This document shows positions 23,791 through 36,539 of a DNA stretch of 64,000 nt, in pieces. Source of the DNA: Helianthus annuus (taxonomy: Eukaryota > Streptophyta > Magnoliopsida > Asterales > Asteraceae); the NCBI RefSeq assembly GCF_002127325.2, contig NC_035433.2, positions 122,294,088 through 122,358,087 of the forward strand, written 5' to 3'. The position numbers and the translations under genes are program-made. The notes beneath the pieces are model-generated. The model searched no databases, had not been told where the DNA came from, and worked only from the letters and a program-made list of their open reading frames with translations. Numbering within the stretch: position 1 is the first letter of the stretch; each line of letters opens with the position of its first letter.

Positions 23791-25200
23791 ATGTCATCAT
23801 CCGAGAGTGGACTGTCCGATACCGATGACCCTATGGCTGTAGTTTCTGATGATGAGATCGTCCCTGAGCCAGAGATCTTTACTTCTGATACCGAGAGTGA
23901 CCCAGAGATGATGTCCGACAACGATGACGATTTCCAGCCATTTGCGCTGCCCGATTTCGGAGATGATTTACCGATTGCTGATGGTATCCCAGACGAGGAT
24001 CCTTTTGTTATTCCCATTCCGGTTCACGATCATCTTATCATCGGTCACCCCGATGGTGAGCATGTCGTGGCACCGATCCCCGCTCCTGTTCCTCTCATGG
24101 TCATTCCTCCTGAGGATTGGCCTTTTGATGATCTTTCTGATGATGATTTTGATCTGTTTGTTGATGGTCCTCCTGATAATGCTCATGGTGATGGAGAGCT
24201 CGATGAGGACGTTGTTGCTGTTCCACTTCTAGGGATTCCCGTTATCCATATTTCTTCTGACTCTAGTTTACACTCTGTCCCAGATTCCTTTGAGTCTGTG
24301 TCATCTTCCGCTTTACAGGCAGTTGGACTGCGACGTTACGCCACAGATTCTGACGATGATACAGCTATGTCAGCTGCAGTATTACCTCCACGTGACATTG
24401 AGCCTGGACTTGAGCCTGATTTTGTTCCTGATGATCAGCCTGTTGATGCACCCGCTGATCCTGAGCCAATACCTGCTCCTAAGCCTTTACCTGATCAGTA
24501 CCCTATTCCATTTGGCTTACCTGACATTGCACCTCTCATACCAGATCCAGTTCCTGCACCCGTTGACCCTCCTGTTATTGAGCCAGTCACTCCTCCACAA
24601 GCACCTGCACCTGTTGATGTTGCTCCTTTTCACCCAGTGGAGTCTGATGTACACCGTGTCGACCTGCCTATTGTTTTCTTGCAGGATATACCCACACCCC
24701 GTCCAGGGGAAGGCACTTCTAGCCAGCAGCCTAGCCATGACCCACATGTATCAGCAGCTTTCCCTCACATGCCACAGTCTGCACCTTCTGCTCATTTTAC
24801 TTCTTCACCACTTGACGAGCCACTTAGATGGTTCCCACCTTACACCATGCCGATTTCTGATCCCTACCATCCCTTACATTTCACTGGTTATACACGGGAT
24901 GAATTACTTCTATCATTGCAGCTCTAGTATGAGATCATGAGTTGCGGGATTTTAGAGCTTGAGATGACACTACGACCTTTGCCATGTCCGTGTCAGCCTA
25001 TTTTTGTTCCCCCTCGTTCATCACCATCCCCGTTTTCGCATCCTCCTGCACCACTTACTCCATTTCCCGAGTTTGACACTCGCTTTCTTACCGTTGATCA
25101 GCAGATTAGTTATCTGTTGTGTCATGTTTATCAGCTTGAGGAGGAGCTTGCGCATGTACGCAACTTGCTTTTTGTTCCTCCACCACCACCATCAGCATAG
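23791..25200 (+). pseudogene. Element B upstream ORF, acidic and proline-rich
   Basis: Starts at ATG 23791 (MSSSESGLSDTDDPMAVV). The first 140 residues are rich in Asp, Glu and Ser; the middle is Pro-rich with PxP repeats (PIPAPKPLPDQYPIP); the end has a short coiled coil (SYLLCHVYQLEEELAHVRNL) and a poly-Pro tail, ending in TAG at 25198-25200. One in-frame TAG at 24925-24927 interrupts it. No enzyme motif is visible. Similar acidic or Pro-rich segments precede gag in related Asteraceae elements, from general knowledge. It may be the N-terminal part of Gag or a separate protein. Confidence 0.65.
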
Positions 25201-25568
25201 ACGGTTTTTGGTTTTATGTAGGTAGCTTGCTTTTGATGAGAACACCGCTATTGAGCTGAGCCAGTGAAGCCTTTTGGAGACCACCTTTTGACTATATGAC
25301 TTATGGTAGATTGATAGACATTTTGGACAAGGGTAGTGTGACCCTGTGTTCCCTTTTGATACGATATTTATGTAAAACATGTAACTGTATTTGTGGTCGA
25401 TGATTAATGAAAGCTCAATCGTAATGTTCTTATTAAATACATTGTTAAATTTACTTGTTTATGCTATGGTTGTGATGACTGCATGCTTACTTGATATGAC
25501 AAACGCTATTATATACATACTACTTATTATGTACATAAGACCTGACCTATACAATCTTCTTTTAGATG
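25201..25568 (+). other. Spacer or intron before element B gag
   Basis: Non-coding, 368 bp, ending CTTCTTTTAG directly before ATG at 25569 (an ATG at 25566 overlaps). The pyrimidine-rich end and AG/ATG junction mirror element A at 18651. No clear donor was identified. Confidence 0.4.
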
Positions 25569-26615
25569 ATGCCTCCTCGAAGGAACAATCAGTTACCCAC
25601 AACAGAGGCAGAACTGCAAGAACGGATTTCACAGGCAATCACACAACATGAGGCCTTGCGCTCTGAACACAGCGGAGGTACCTCAGGAAATAACCCACCT
25701 CACGGTAATGTTTAAGTCATTTAAGACACATTACGATACGTTTGGACATTCCATGTGTATTTGCTAATGCTTTCTGTGAATGATGTTGCTTGTACAGGTT
25801 GTACTTACAAGCAGTTCCTTGACTGCAAGCCTCTGAATTTTGACGGCACTGGAGGTGCTGTAGCTTTCGTAAGATGGGCTGAGAAAACCGATTCTATGCT
25901 GCGAATGAGCAAGTGTGCGCCAGAGCACCAGGTCACTTACATTTCTGGACTTTTCCTAGACAGAGCTCTATCCTGGTGGAACCTTCAGGTTCAGACTCTG
26001 GGAGAGGAGGCTGCGTATGCTATGACTTGGGATGAGATGAAAGAACTGATGCATAAGAAGTACTACTCGAGAGCTGAGATTCAGAAGTTGGAAACCGAGT
26101 TCTGGAATCTGAAGATGGATAGACCTAAGATTGCTGAGTATGTGCAGAGATTCCATGACCTGTCTCGTGTTGTCCCCTACATGGTAGAATCGGAATTCAA
26201 GCGATTAGATTGAACGCTTCATTTGGGGATTGGCACCCCAAATCATGAGCATGGTGACTACTTCGAAGCCCCCAACGATCACTGAGGCCATTGATTTGAG
26301 CACGGAACTGACATGGGAAGCGATTAGATTGAACAAGTTTTCGGTTTCTGAAGGAAAGAAGAAGGAGACTCATGTTGAGTCATCAGGGGAGAACAAAAGG
26401 AAGTTCTCCAATTTCAAGAAGGGTACCCAAGGAAACAACAGTGGTAACAAGAAGAGAGATACGAATCCACCAGCCGAGGTTAAGACTGGTGCTGCCACTT
26501 CTGGTGCTGAGATTAGAGGAAAAGGATATATGGGCACCCTGCCCAAATGTGATGTGTGTCAGTTTCATCACACTAGACGATGCAGAGCTGGAAAGTGTAA
26601 GACGTGCGGAAAAGT
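25569..26615 (+). pseudogene. Element B gag (capsid), frameshifted and interrupted by Copia
   Basis: Gag polyprotein beginning MPPRRNNQLPTTEAEL. After a 93-bp intron it continues with CTYKQFLDCKPLNFDGTGG, VRWAEKTDSMLRMSKC, the hallmark LSWWNLQVQ, WDEMKELMHKKYY and FKRL. A small indel at about 26205-26213 shifts the frame, giving a TGA; the next frame continues WGLAPQIMSMVTTSKPPTI to the start of the nucleocapsid (CDVCQFHHTRRC, KCKTCGK). The LTR of the minus-strand Copia derivative begins at 26616, in the middle of the second zinc-knuckle region. The remainder resumes at about 31999. Confidence 0.88.
25705..25797 (+). other. 93-bp spliceosomal intron within element B gag
   Basis: GTAATG ... 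TGTACAG. Removing it joins NNPPHG to CTYKQFLDC in phase 1, whereas reading through meets a stop 7 bases in. A plant branch-point-like CTAAT lies at about 25764, some 34 bases from the acceptor. Introns inside gag are unusual for LTR elements. Confidence 0.7.
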
Positions 26616-27067
26616 TGTAGGATCGAATACGGACCCGAAACGGGTCATTCAGAGGCGTTCTACTCAATATGAAAGGCGGAAACAGACATATCGAGTTGAA
26701 TTCAACTAGATATTCACTTATAACTGTCTTGTTTATTGATTTGATAACAATTTACAGCACGGAGACACTTCGACAGAGCTTCGCCGTCGGAAAACACCTT
26801 TGTAATTTCGTACCAAATGACACGAACCAGCACCTATATATAGCCTACCTAATTCCGCATGAAACCAACTCAAACGGAATTACAACACAAGCGAAATTAC
26901 AATACAAACAGAATTAGCTAATTTCATACGGAATTACCAGATGGTAATTTCGTGCGAAATTACCTCTTTCAAGAGAAATTACCTTTTTGACTTGATTTCT
27001 CGATCTTCGTGCCCTGAACAATGCAAGACTCGATACAAGACGAAGTCGACAGACGTATGCACCAACA
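26616..27067 (-). mobile_element. 3' LTR of the Copia derivative
   Basis: On the minus strand it starts TGTTGGTGCATACG right after the tract CGAGGGGGAGTC and ends GATCCTACA, giving TG...CA ends, 452 bp. AAAGT (26611-26615) flanks the outer end. Confidence 0.75.
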
Positions 27068-28776
27068 GACTCCCCCTCGGATGTTGACGAGTCTTAAGTG
27101 TCGAGTCTTCAATGTCTTCAGTCTTTATCAGTCTGCCTGCTCTTGCTGAAGTATCTGACAGTGTAAAACTTTCATCTTTTCTCCTTTCTTTTCATCAGCA
27201 TCAACATACTCCCCTCGAACTAATAATCTCCCCTCGGATGTTGATCTTCAACGAATCAGGATTTCAATCTGTCTCTCAAGCTTTCTAATTCTCTTGATCA
27301 AAAATCTTGATTCCTTAAGTTCATCAGCATCATCAGCTTGCGTAAAATTTAGCTCCAGGATCGTAACGTGGCTCACATTCTACCCAGGAATCGGAATCTG
27401 GCTTTCCTACACATTCTCTACCTCACAATAAATTTCACAATTTTACAATTGTACAAATTTATATATCTAGACTCCCCCTCAAATTTATCCAAAAAGATTT
27501 AACAATGATAATTTCTGATGAACCACATGAAAACAAATATTCAAAATATAATTGTTTAAGAACACAGACTCCCCCTCACAAAATGATCATCATGTTTAGC
27601 ACTCGGAATTTTGAAAATCAGCTTTTCAATATCATTTATCGAAAATCTTTTTGGATTTTTCAAAAGTTTATGCTAAAACATACTTAAAATCTTTTTGGAT
27701 TTTTATAAAGAAATGCAGTAAAGAAATATTTACAGACAATATTTTTGTGAGTTTGTGTAAGAGGATCATATCAGTTTGTGAGACAAATCACTAACACTGT
27801 TAAGCTTTTAACATTTTAAGTTCTAAACAATTCACTTAGATTATCAGTATACTGATCCACGTAAATTTTCACACAAAGTTCAACTGTTTCGAGATACGAG
27901 ATTAGTGTTTTAATAGACTTAAACCTATTTGCATGTCCCACCACTTGAATATACTCCCGTATCCAGATCCCAATATTCAGTCTTACAGGTGAATATACCT
28001 AGATGATATGTGTAAAGGGTTAAATGCGAAACCGTGAGAGCTCAGGTCAGAACTTCTGTTCAGCAAAGAGATAACGGCTCGTCTTTTGGTGTGTTCCCTT
28101 TAGAGAATCTTTTCTTCAACAGCACACGATTAGCATTTTGCAATGTTTCATCATTTTTTGTACTGGGGGAAGTGCTATATTTCAAGCAAATGCAAAGTAT
28201 TATACGGGGACTAGGCCATTGCTTCCGCAAAATCAGAAGTCCCGGGATAATACCCCAGATGTCACTGAGTATAAAGACCTAGTATCTCAGTAAGAGGGAC
28301 CTTTCAAACAAGATTTCGGGGGTTACCCATATATCCAAGAAATGTTCCCCACGAGATAAGCAAGTTTGAATTTTAGGTTTATATCTCGAAAACAATTTAC
28401 TGAATGTGCAAAAACCTACTGGCACATCCACAGTGAGATTGTTTATCACATTTTCGACTTTCCAATTCTTTAGCGTGTTGTGATAGTCCACTGATGTACT
28501 ATCATTTCATCTTTTTCTTCAACAAAACTCATTTTTGAATTTTATCATGTTTTTGGCTTTTTCAATTTTCTAATGTTTTTGGATTTTCTGAAATTTTCTT
28601 ACTCCCCCTAAAATTCAAAAACATTTAAAGAAACTTGAAAAACAAACTGTACAAGTAAAAAGACAACTGTTGTGAATTGCTTCAATTCGCCATCCAATTG
28701 GCATAAACAATCACAACTCCCCCTTACAACAAACTATTTTCTCATTATGATTTCAAAACACTTAAGTTTGTTTTAA
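27068..28776 (-). other. Copia 3' non-coding region with repeated polypurine motifs
   Basis: No gene. On the minus strand GAGGGGGAGTC or close variants recur at about 27068, 27208, 27228, 27470, 27568, 28601 and 28716. Only the one at 27068 adjoins the LTR. Repeated tracts upstream of the 3' LTR have been described in SIRE/Maximus-type elements. Confidence 0.6.
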
Positions 28777-31700
28777 TCAAAATGATTTTTCTGGAAAATA
28801 AGTTTTGTTGATTATACCATTTGTAGATTTGGGGTTCAATCCCTCAACCATTTTCCCAAAAATCTTTTTAACATTTCCATTAAACACTTTCTCAACATCA
28901 AATTCTTTCTTCTCAGAATAGAATTGATTCGAGATCTCAACCTTACCAACTTTTGACTTAAAATTCTCAGCCCTCAATGGTAGAAAATTAACATCATCCA
29001 TTGGAGGCACTGAATTTTCTTCTTTAACCTCAACTTGTGGCTCCTCTGACTTTGTGGAATCAGATTCATCACCAAATTTCTCATAAACTTCTTAACAACC
29101 CATATTTGGTTGTCATGCTTAGCTCTCTTTTTATAAAAACTTGTCTGTGAACACTCACCAACTTCATATGTTGAATTTTCAAAAATTTTAAATTTGTCAG
29201 TTGGTGGTTCATTTTTCTCAACAACTTTTTCTTTGAGTTTTTTAGAGACTTCATGTTTTGTTTTTGTTGCTTGAGAACAGTTCCATGCAATGTGACCAAC
29301 TTCATTGCATTTGTAACAGGTTCTTGTCTCCTTTCTTTGATAAGCTCCATTCTTCACTTTCTCTTGCTTCATGGCAAGGAATTCTCTGTTTGATTGCTTC
29401 CAGAATGAGCTTTTTGATTCCTCTTCACAGCTTGTCCCTGGAACAAATTTTGTATTTGTTTTAGAAGTTTTTTCATGTTTATAATTTTCAGGTGGAATAA
29501 AACCTAATCCTTTCTTTTTGAAATTACCGTTATGGTTTGGTTTCTTTTGAAAACCAGAACCAGAACTGTAACCTTTTTTCTTGTTTAACGTTTGTTGAAC
29601 TCTTGAAGTGTATTTTTTAGGTTTCTTGGTAAGATTTACATCTTTTATTTCCGAAATATTGATTTCTGTTAGTTTGAAAACCTTTTTGATCTTTTCAACT
29701 TAAACACTTCTTATTGGAAATTCTTTATCAGAATATAATTTGTCAGAATCATTCAAAGTATATGCAACTTCAAATGTTTCATCATTCAAATTAGATTTTG
29801 ATAACAAAAATTCTTTACTACAAACTCTTTTAACCGTCATCTTTGAACTGTTGACCGACAAACTCGAACTTCCAGACTCGGATTTTGACTCAGACTCCTC
29901 ATCTTTATCCAACACCTGATCGACCACCTTTTTTATTAACTCGGACTCATGATCAGTGTCAGACGATGTAAAAGTGACGTCAATGTTTTCTGGTAAATCA
30001 TTGGTTATTTCGGACTTTAACTTTATATTGACTGCCTTTTCAACTTGCTCCTCATTTGGTTTTCTGGGTGAATACCCTTCCCAAATCGGAGGCAGACACT
30101 TATTGTAACTAACACTCTGTTTCTTACCGGTATCCTTCTTCTTTGGCTTTTCATCTTGAAATGCTTCAAGACCTACAACAGTTGGATAAATTCGGTCAAT
30201 TATATAATCAGAACTAGAATAACTTTGCAAGAGTCTTCTAATTCTTTCATTTTCAATCTTTTCAGTCTCCAACTCTTGCTTTAGCTTAGCACACTCCTCA
30301 ATGTAGTGATTGAGAGCTTTTTGCTTTGACATCATCACTGCATTCATCATTGTTAATGCATCTTCTCTTTCAGAATTTGTCTTCTGTAGACCAGTCACTG
30401 TTCTGTTTAACACGTCATACGACTCTTTCACATAATTGAGATTGAACAGTAATTGTTCTTTCATCTTTTCAAACGCAGCCAACTTTTCATTTTTCTCTTC
30501 ACATAGCTTACAAGATTCCAAGCATTTTAGACACAGTTTGATGATCTCAACAATCTTTTCTACTTCAATGATCTTTTCAACTTCAACAACTTTCTCAACT
30601 TCAATCACCTTTTCTTCTTCAACTACCTGCTCAGCAAATTTAACTTCCTCACTATGTTCAGAATTCCTTTCTTGATCAAAACTTTCACATTTCTTCTTTT
30701 TCTGTTCTTTTGCTGCTTGTCTCTCCTTCAGCTTCTCCAAGCGATCTGCAAAATAAAATTGAAAACTTTCAGGAGATAAATGAGTTTTTGCAACATTAAT
30801 ATGCTTTTCTTCCTCTTCATCACCACTGTCATCAGTTGGTGATTGATCAAACTCTATCGTCTTTTCTGAATTATCATCTGAAGAACTAGAATCTGATGGT
30901 GATTGATCAAAAACTTTTGTTCTTTCTGAACTTTCATCTGATGAAACAGACTCTTCATCTTGATTCTTCTCATTAACACCAACCACTTTCATCCATTCTG
31001 TAAACAAATCTGGTTCTTTAACAATTTTTGCAATAAGTGCTACTGATTTTGAATCAGGTGGAATGTATTTATCCCAACTGAATCCTTCTGCCACTTTTTC
31101 ATCATCTTGATCAATGATACCATAATAAGCTTTCTTATTTGCATCTTCGATCATTCTAGAATGAGCAGTTTGTGGTTCTTTTTGTTGATGCGGTTGATGA
31201 GCAACTTGTTGATATATGGCTTTCCGATAGTAATCATCTTTTCCAAACGGATTCTTTGCTCTACTAGCCTCTTGATTTTTGCATTCTCTCTTGAAATGAC
31301 CTTTCTCCCTACACCGAAAACAAGTAACTTTAGATTTATCAAAACCCAAAATAGAAACATGTGCATCCAAAAAATCATTTCTTCCTGTAATCATTTTGAA
31401 CTTTTCTGCTCTCCTTAAGACACTAGCTAAGCACCATTTGATGTCCATGAGCTCCATCTCTTCTGCATCTATCTGATCGTAATCCTCTTTCGTCAGCATA
31501 GGATTTCCGATCCTTCCTGCAACCAATCCTTCATAAGATTCTAGCGCTGTAGCAAGTAGTGCCATGTGATCTTTAACAACTTCTTCAGAAAAACTTTGGC
31601 CATTCAGAAGATTCAATGCAATGTCGCACTGTATCACACAACCATTTCCACTTTTTGAGCTTTGAGACTGAAAACTTGAAGTTGAACTCTTCGGATTAAC

Positions 31701-31997
31701 ACTTGGATATGAAGAGACTCCACTGCTGCTGCTTGTACTTTGATTGATTGCTCCAGATGAGTTTTCAGCATTGAAAGCAGTTTGAATTTTCGGACTTGCT
31801 TCAATATCTTGAACACCTCCTTTGAAGTACATCTTAACATCTTGTTGAGCACTCGGATTACTCATTCTAGCAATCTTTTGTTGTTCAAGATCTCGTCCTT
31901 CAATATTTTCAATGAACTGTGAAATAGTTAAGCCATCATATTCTCCGGTGTTCTTTAATATCATCAAGAATGTACCCCATTCTTTTTGCGGTAAAGA
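28777..31997 (-). pseudogene. Copia gag polyprotein with two zinc knuckles
   Basis: Reading from right to left, gag sequence QKEWGTFLMILKNTGEY, GLVAGRIGNPMLTKEDYDQI and EEMELMDIKWCLASVLRRAEK leads to a first CCHC knuckle (CFRCREKGHFKREC). A long acidic, Ser-rich linker with Lys/Val/Glu coiled-coil repeats follows, then a second knuckle (CYKCNEVGHIAWNC) and a tail block (SVPPMDDVNFLPLRAENFKSK is spread over two frames). An in-frame TAA at 29700 and a frameshift at about 29085 break it. It ends at GKMVEG, with no protease or polymerase. Mobilisation would have required enzymes from another copy. Confidence 0.82.
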
Positions 31998-31998
31998 G

Positions 31999-34683
31999 AC
32001 ATGCTGGTATGGTGCCGGTCGTGGGAGTAATGGTCAGAGAGGAAATGGCAACGACAGTGGAAACCGTGGTGGAAACGGTAATGGGAATAGGAATAATCAA
32101 GGAGGTAATGGTAATCGTGGTGGTTCTGGAAACCAAACTGGTAATGGAAACCGCAACCAAAACAACAACAAGGGTGGTACTGGAAACAAACAAGGATGTT
32201 TTAGTTGTGGAGATGTCGGGCATTTCAAGCGAGATTGCCCAAAAAACAATCAAGCCCAAGGAAGAGTTTTCAACATTGGAGCTAGGGAAGCTCGCCAGGA
32301 TCCGAACGTAGTCACTGGTACGTTCCCTATTAACCAACACTTTGCATCTGTACTGTTTGATACCGGTGCCGATTATAGCTTTGTATCCCTAGAATTTAAG
32401 AATATACTCGGGTTAGTTTCCAGTAAGCTAGATATTCCATACTCGATAGAACTAGCTAATAGAAAGCTAGTAGAGGCAAACGAAGTGATTAGAGGTTGTG
32501 TAATAGAGCTCGGAGAGCATGAATTTACGATTGATCTTCTGCAAGTCGAGTTGGGAAGCTTTGACGTGGTAGTTGGAATGGATTGGTTGTCGAGTAACCG
32601 AGCTGAGATCGTATGTCATGAGAAGATCATTCGTATCCTGATGGCGAATGGAGAGACGATTGTAGTGCATGGAGAGAAGCATGATACGCCTCTAAGGATT
32701 ATCAGTTGTTTGAAGGCCCGAAAGTTTTTGCAGAAAGGATGTGTTGCCTTCTTGGCTCACGTTGTTGATAAGGAAGTGGTAGAGCCGTAGTTGGAAGATA
32801 TCCCTGTGGTAAGGGAATATCCTGAAGTCTTTCCCGAAAACTTGCCAGGATTGCTGCCTCAACTACAAGTCTAATTCTATATTGACTTGGTTCTAGGCGT
32901 CGTGCCTGTAGCTAAGGCACCTTATCGACTTGCACCTTCCAAGATGCAAGAATTGTCGACGCAACTTCAAGAGCTTTTGGACATGGGATTTATTAGACCA
33001 AGCTTCTCGCCTTGGGGAGCTCCAGTTTTATTTGTCAAGAAGAAGGATGGTAGTTTTCGTATGTGCATAGACTACCAAGAGCTAAACAAGTTGACCATCA
33101 AGAATTGGTATCCCTTGCCGAGAATTGATGATCTCTTCGATCAACTTCAAGGTTCGAGTTACTACTCCAAGATCGATCTTCGATCAGGTTATCACCAGCT
33201 ACGAATTCAAGAAGAGAGCATACCGAATACTGCCTTCAGGACTCGTTATGGACATTATGAGTTCCTAATGATGTCATTTGGTCTGACAAACGCGCCAACA
33301 GTGTTTATGGATCTAATGAACTGAGTTTGCAAGCCATATCTCGATAAATTCGTGATTATTTTTATCGATGATATTTTGATTTATTCAAGAACGAAGGAAG
33401 AGCACGAGCAACACCTTAGAGCCATTTTAGAGTTGCTCAAGAAGGAGAAACTGTATGCTAAGTTCTCGAAGTGCGAGTTCTGGTTGTGTGAAGTATAATT
33501 CCTTGGTCATGTAGTGAATGAAAATGGAATCCATGTGGATCCCACCAAGATCGAGGCGATTAAGAATTGGGAAACTCCGAAGACGCCAACCGAGATCCGT
33601 CAGTTTCTAGGTTTAGCTGGGTATTATCGCCGATTCATTGAGGATTTTTTGAAAATCGCCCAACCGCTGACCTCCCTTACTCAGAAGGACAAAAAGTATG
33701 AATGGGGAGATAAACAAAAAGAAGCTTTTTAGTTGCTCAAGAATAAGCTTTGCGATGCACCTATTTTATCCCTACCCGAAGGTACCGACGACTTCGTGGT
33801 GTACTGTGACGCCTCGCGTCAGGGATTGGGTTGTGTGCTGATGCAGCAACAGAAGGTTATCGCTTATGCTTCGCACCAGTTGAAAGTTCACGAGAAGAAC
33901 TACACCACGCACGACTTGGAGTTAGGTGCAGTGGTGCTTGCTTTGAAGATCTGGTGACATTATTTGTATGGCACCCGATGCATGATCTTTACAGATCGCA
34001 AGAGCCTCCAGCACATATTCGATCAGAAAGAGCTTAATATGAGACAGTGACGATGGGTTGAGCTGTTAAGCGATTATGATTGCGAAATCAAATATCATCC
34101 AGGAAAGGCGAATGTGGTGGCAGACGCCTTAAGTTGGAAATAGAGGATTAAGCCCATAAGGGTTAGGGCTTTGGAGATGATCATTGAAACAGACCTCTCG
34201 TTGCGTATTCGTGCTGCACAAAGAGAAGCTCTCAAGAAGGAAAACTTGAGGGATGAATATCTCCGTGAGATGGAGAACCAGTTGGTACCCAATGAGGAAG
34301 GAACCTTATGTTTTACGGGACGAATTTGGATTCCCCTCTTTGGTGGTCTTAGAGACGTGATCTTTGATGAAGCTCACAAATCAAGGTACTCGATCCACCC
34401 AGGATCGGATAAGATGTACCAAGATTTGAAAGATTTCTACTGGTGGCCAAGATTGAAAGGTGATGTTGCAACTTATGTTGGAAAATGTTTGACTTGCACC
34501 AAGGTGCAGGCCGAGTATCAGAAGCCTTCAGGTATCCTACAACAACCTGAGATACCCATGTGGAAATGGGAGCAGATCTCGATGGATTTCATAACAAAGT
34601 TGCCCAAGACACCCAGAGGTCATGATACGATTTGGGTAATCGTAGACCGCCTGACAAAGTCTGCGCACTTTCTGCCAATCAGG
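31999..34683 (+). pseudogene. Element B gag end and pol (protease, RT, RNase H, integrase start)
   Basis: Resumes at CWYGAGRGSNG with a Gly/Asn-rich nucleocapsid and a CCHC knuckle (CFSCGDVGHFKRDC). Domains follow in order: protease (SVLFDTGADYSFVS), RT ([17 protein letters not shown], catalytic FIDDILIYS), RNase H ([30 protein letters not shown]), and the integrase zinc domain and first catalytic Asp ([11 protein letters not shown]). Eight in-frame stops: about 32788, 32872, 33322, 33496, 33730, 33955, 34048 and 34141. Several are single C-to-T or G-to-A changes from Trp, Gln or Arg codons. The frame is cut at FLPI by element C at 34684 and resumes at 42623. Confidence 0.92.
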
Positions 34684-36539
34684 TGTAACACCCTAGTTAT
34701 TATTTTAAAGGTTTTCGTATAATTTACGAAAATAAACATGTATTTAAGGTTAAGTATCCTTAGAAAATTACGAGTAAATTAAAACTTTTACAATTCATAA
34801 GTTATTCTACAAAACGTGATCGAATTCGTTGTTTAAAATATACAACGTGGCAAAGTGCGGAAGCATGTAACTATATCGTGTTCGGTTCTTCGATGAGCTT
34901 GATCGTCGCTCGGCATCCAAAATGAACCTACATTTCATAAACATGAAATGCTTTAGTCATACGGGGATTGAAATAAATCTAAATAAATCTGGTAATGATA
35001 ATGGAAGGAAAAAATAATCCCAACGTTAAACTCTTGATCACAAAACATGGATTTCCAACTGGCCTCCACCGTAACTTACGGTGGCACCGTAAGTTACGGT
35101 GGCCCCTGGTGTGACATGCCCCTACCGTAAATCAGTAGGGTGTGACTAGCTCCGTTTGACCCGCTTCCTTTCCAAGCCTTCACCTAGCTTGTCAAGCGGC
35201 AAACGATCATCATGATTCGTAAGTCGATTAGATTAGTCATCACCAATTATGACTATTCCACCTTACGTGTTTCATATAAAAATTATCATTCATTGTAATG
35301 TAGGTCTGTTTGACTTTCAAAAGTCAAATGCCCAATAAGTATATAAAATGCGCATTCAAGTTTATCAACTAGTTTAGGCATTTTCTCTAATCACCCGGTA
35401 GGCGTTCTTTTAAGCCACCGTCTAACAAATCTTTTACCCGGTTCATTATATTTCCAATATCTCAACTAGTTCAAGTGATTATTAAATCTAACTTATTTAT
35501 TTATTTTCGCAAGAACTAAGGTTTCTCATTTATAAGTGAAAACCCGTTTTATCATATCACTAGCATCCGTCCGAACACCTAAAAAAATCAAGTTCTACAT
35601 ATCAACTAGTAGATATCATGATTTCAAACATCCATGTACATGAATAAAATCACCAACTTCACCATAACATAATTAACCCATTTCATGGCAACTATGAACA
35701 TATACCTAAACTCATAATTTGTTCAAGTATCATTCCTAATTCTACCATCCATGATGTTTTCAAGCATGATTATCTCATTAGCTTCATCATATCATCAAAA
35801 CCCACTTGCTAATCTACTTGTTCATCATTTAGAAGTAACCTGCACCAAGTATTTCATAATTTCATCATATCTAACGAAATTAGGCATACATAAACATCTA
35901 ATTTCATCTTTGGTTCAAAATCCATTAGTTTATTCGCAAGTAACGTACTTGTATCGAATTTCAACTTTAACCAATCTAGGTTTTGTGACATACCTTATGA
36001 TCCCCATGACTCGGTGATCGTTTTTATGCGTTCATGCAGTGATTTAGGGCTTGAATCGAGCTTCGATTTGATGATTTGTTGAGATTAGGGTTTGAGCTCC
36101 ATGGGAGCTTTCTCCTGGCTCTCTGGTCGATCAAACACACCTTTGTGTGTGTGTTTTAATTTTTAATTTTTTTTATAAATGTTTTCATTAAAACACTTTC
36201 CTAATTACCCACCTTTAGCCCCTCATGATTTGGTTATTTATTAAGTAGGTTACAACCTACTTATTTTATGTCCACATTCCCCCTTATTAACTAGGCAAAA
36301 CATTCCTAGTTAACTTAGCGGGTTCGGGAATATTTACGACTAAGTTTATTTTAGGTCCCGTTAACTCGGGCCTTTTATCCATTTTATTCCTTAAAAGCTT
36401 TTATTCACTTTTTATTTAACATTAGGATTAATTATTTAAATCCTAATATTTACCGGGTAAATTTCACCACTAACGGTACTTTACCCGTCTCTTAGTGCTA
36501 ATGTGGTTTGATCACCAAACCCATTTTCGGGGTGTTACA
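34684..36539 (-). mobile_element. 3' LTR of element C
   Basis: On the minus strand it starts TGTAACACCCCGAAAATGGG and ends GGGTGTTACA, with the purine tract TTAAGGGGGGTAGACT just upstream (36540-36555). At 1856 bp it lacks about 1.37 kb present in the other LTR (39866-41232); the junction is at about 35140. Confidence 0.85.
35066..35101. repeat. Paired palindromes in the C LTR
   Basis: CCACCGTAACTTACGGTGG is followed immediately by CACCGTAAGTTACGGTG; both are near-perfect palindromes on the same CACCGTAA core. The other LTR has this pair at 39791-39826 and a second pair at 39889-39923, inside the part missing from this LTR. Confidence 0.75.

Larger units (their letters stand above)
26616..31998 (-). 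mobile_element. Ty1/Copia gag-only derivative, 5' truncated
   Basis: Minus-strand Copia element inserted in element B's gag. It has a 3' LTR (26616-27067), a 1.7-kb non-coding 3' region with repeated polypurine motifs, and a gag gene (28777-31997). Protease, integrase, RT and RNase H are missing, as is the 5' LTR: the gag frame abuts element B sequence at about 31998. Some B nucleocapsid sequence also seems lost at that edge. Long gag with double zinc knuckles and the CCCCCT-rich 3' region suggest the SIRE/Maximus side of Copia (inference). Confidence 0.82.
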
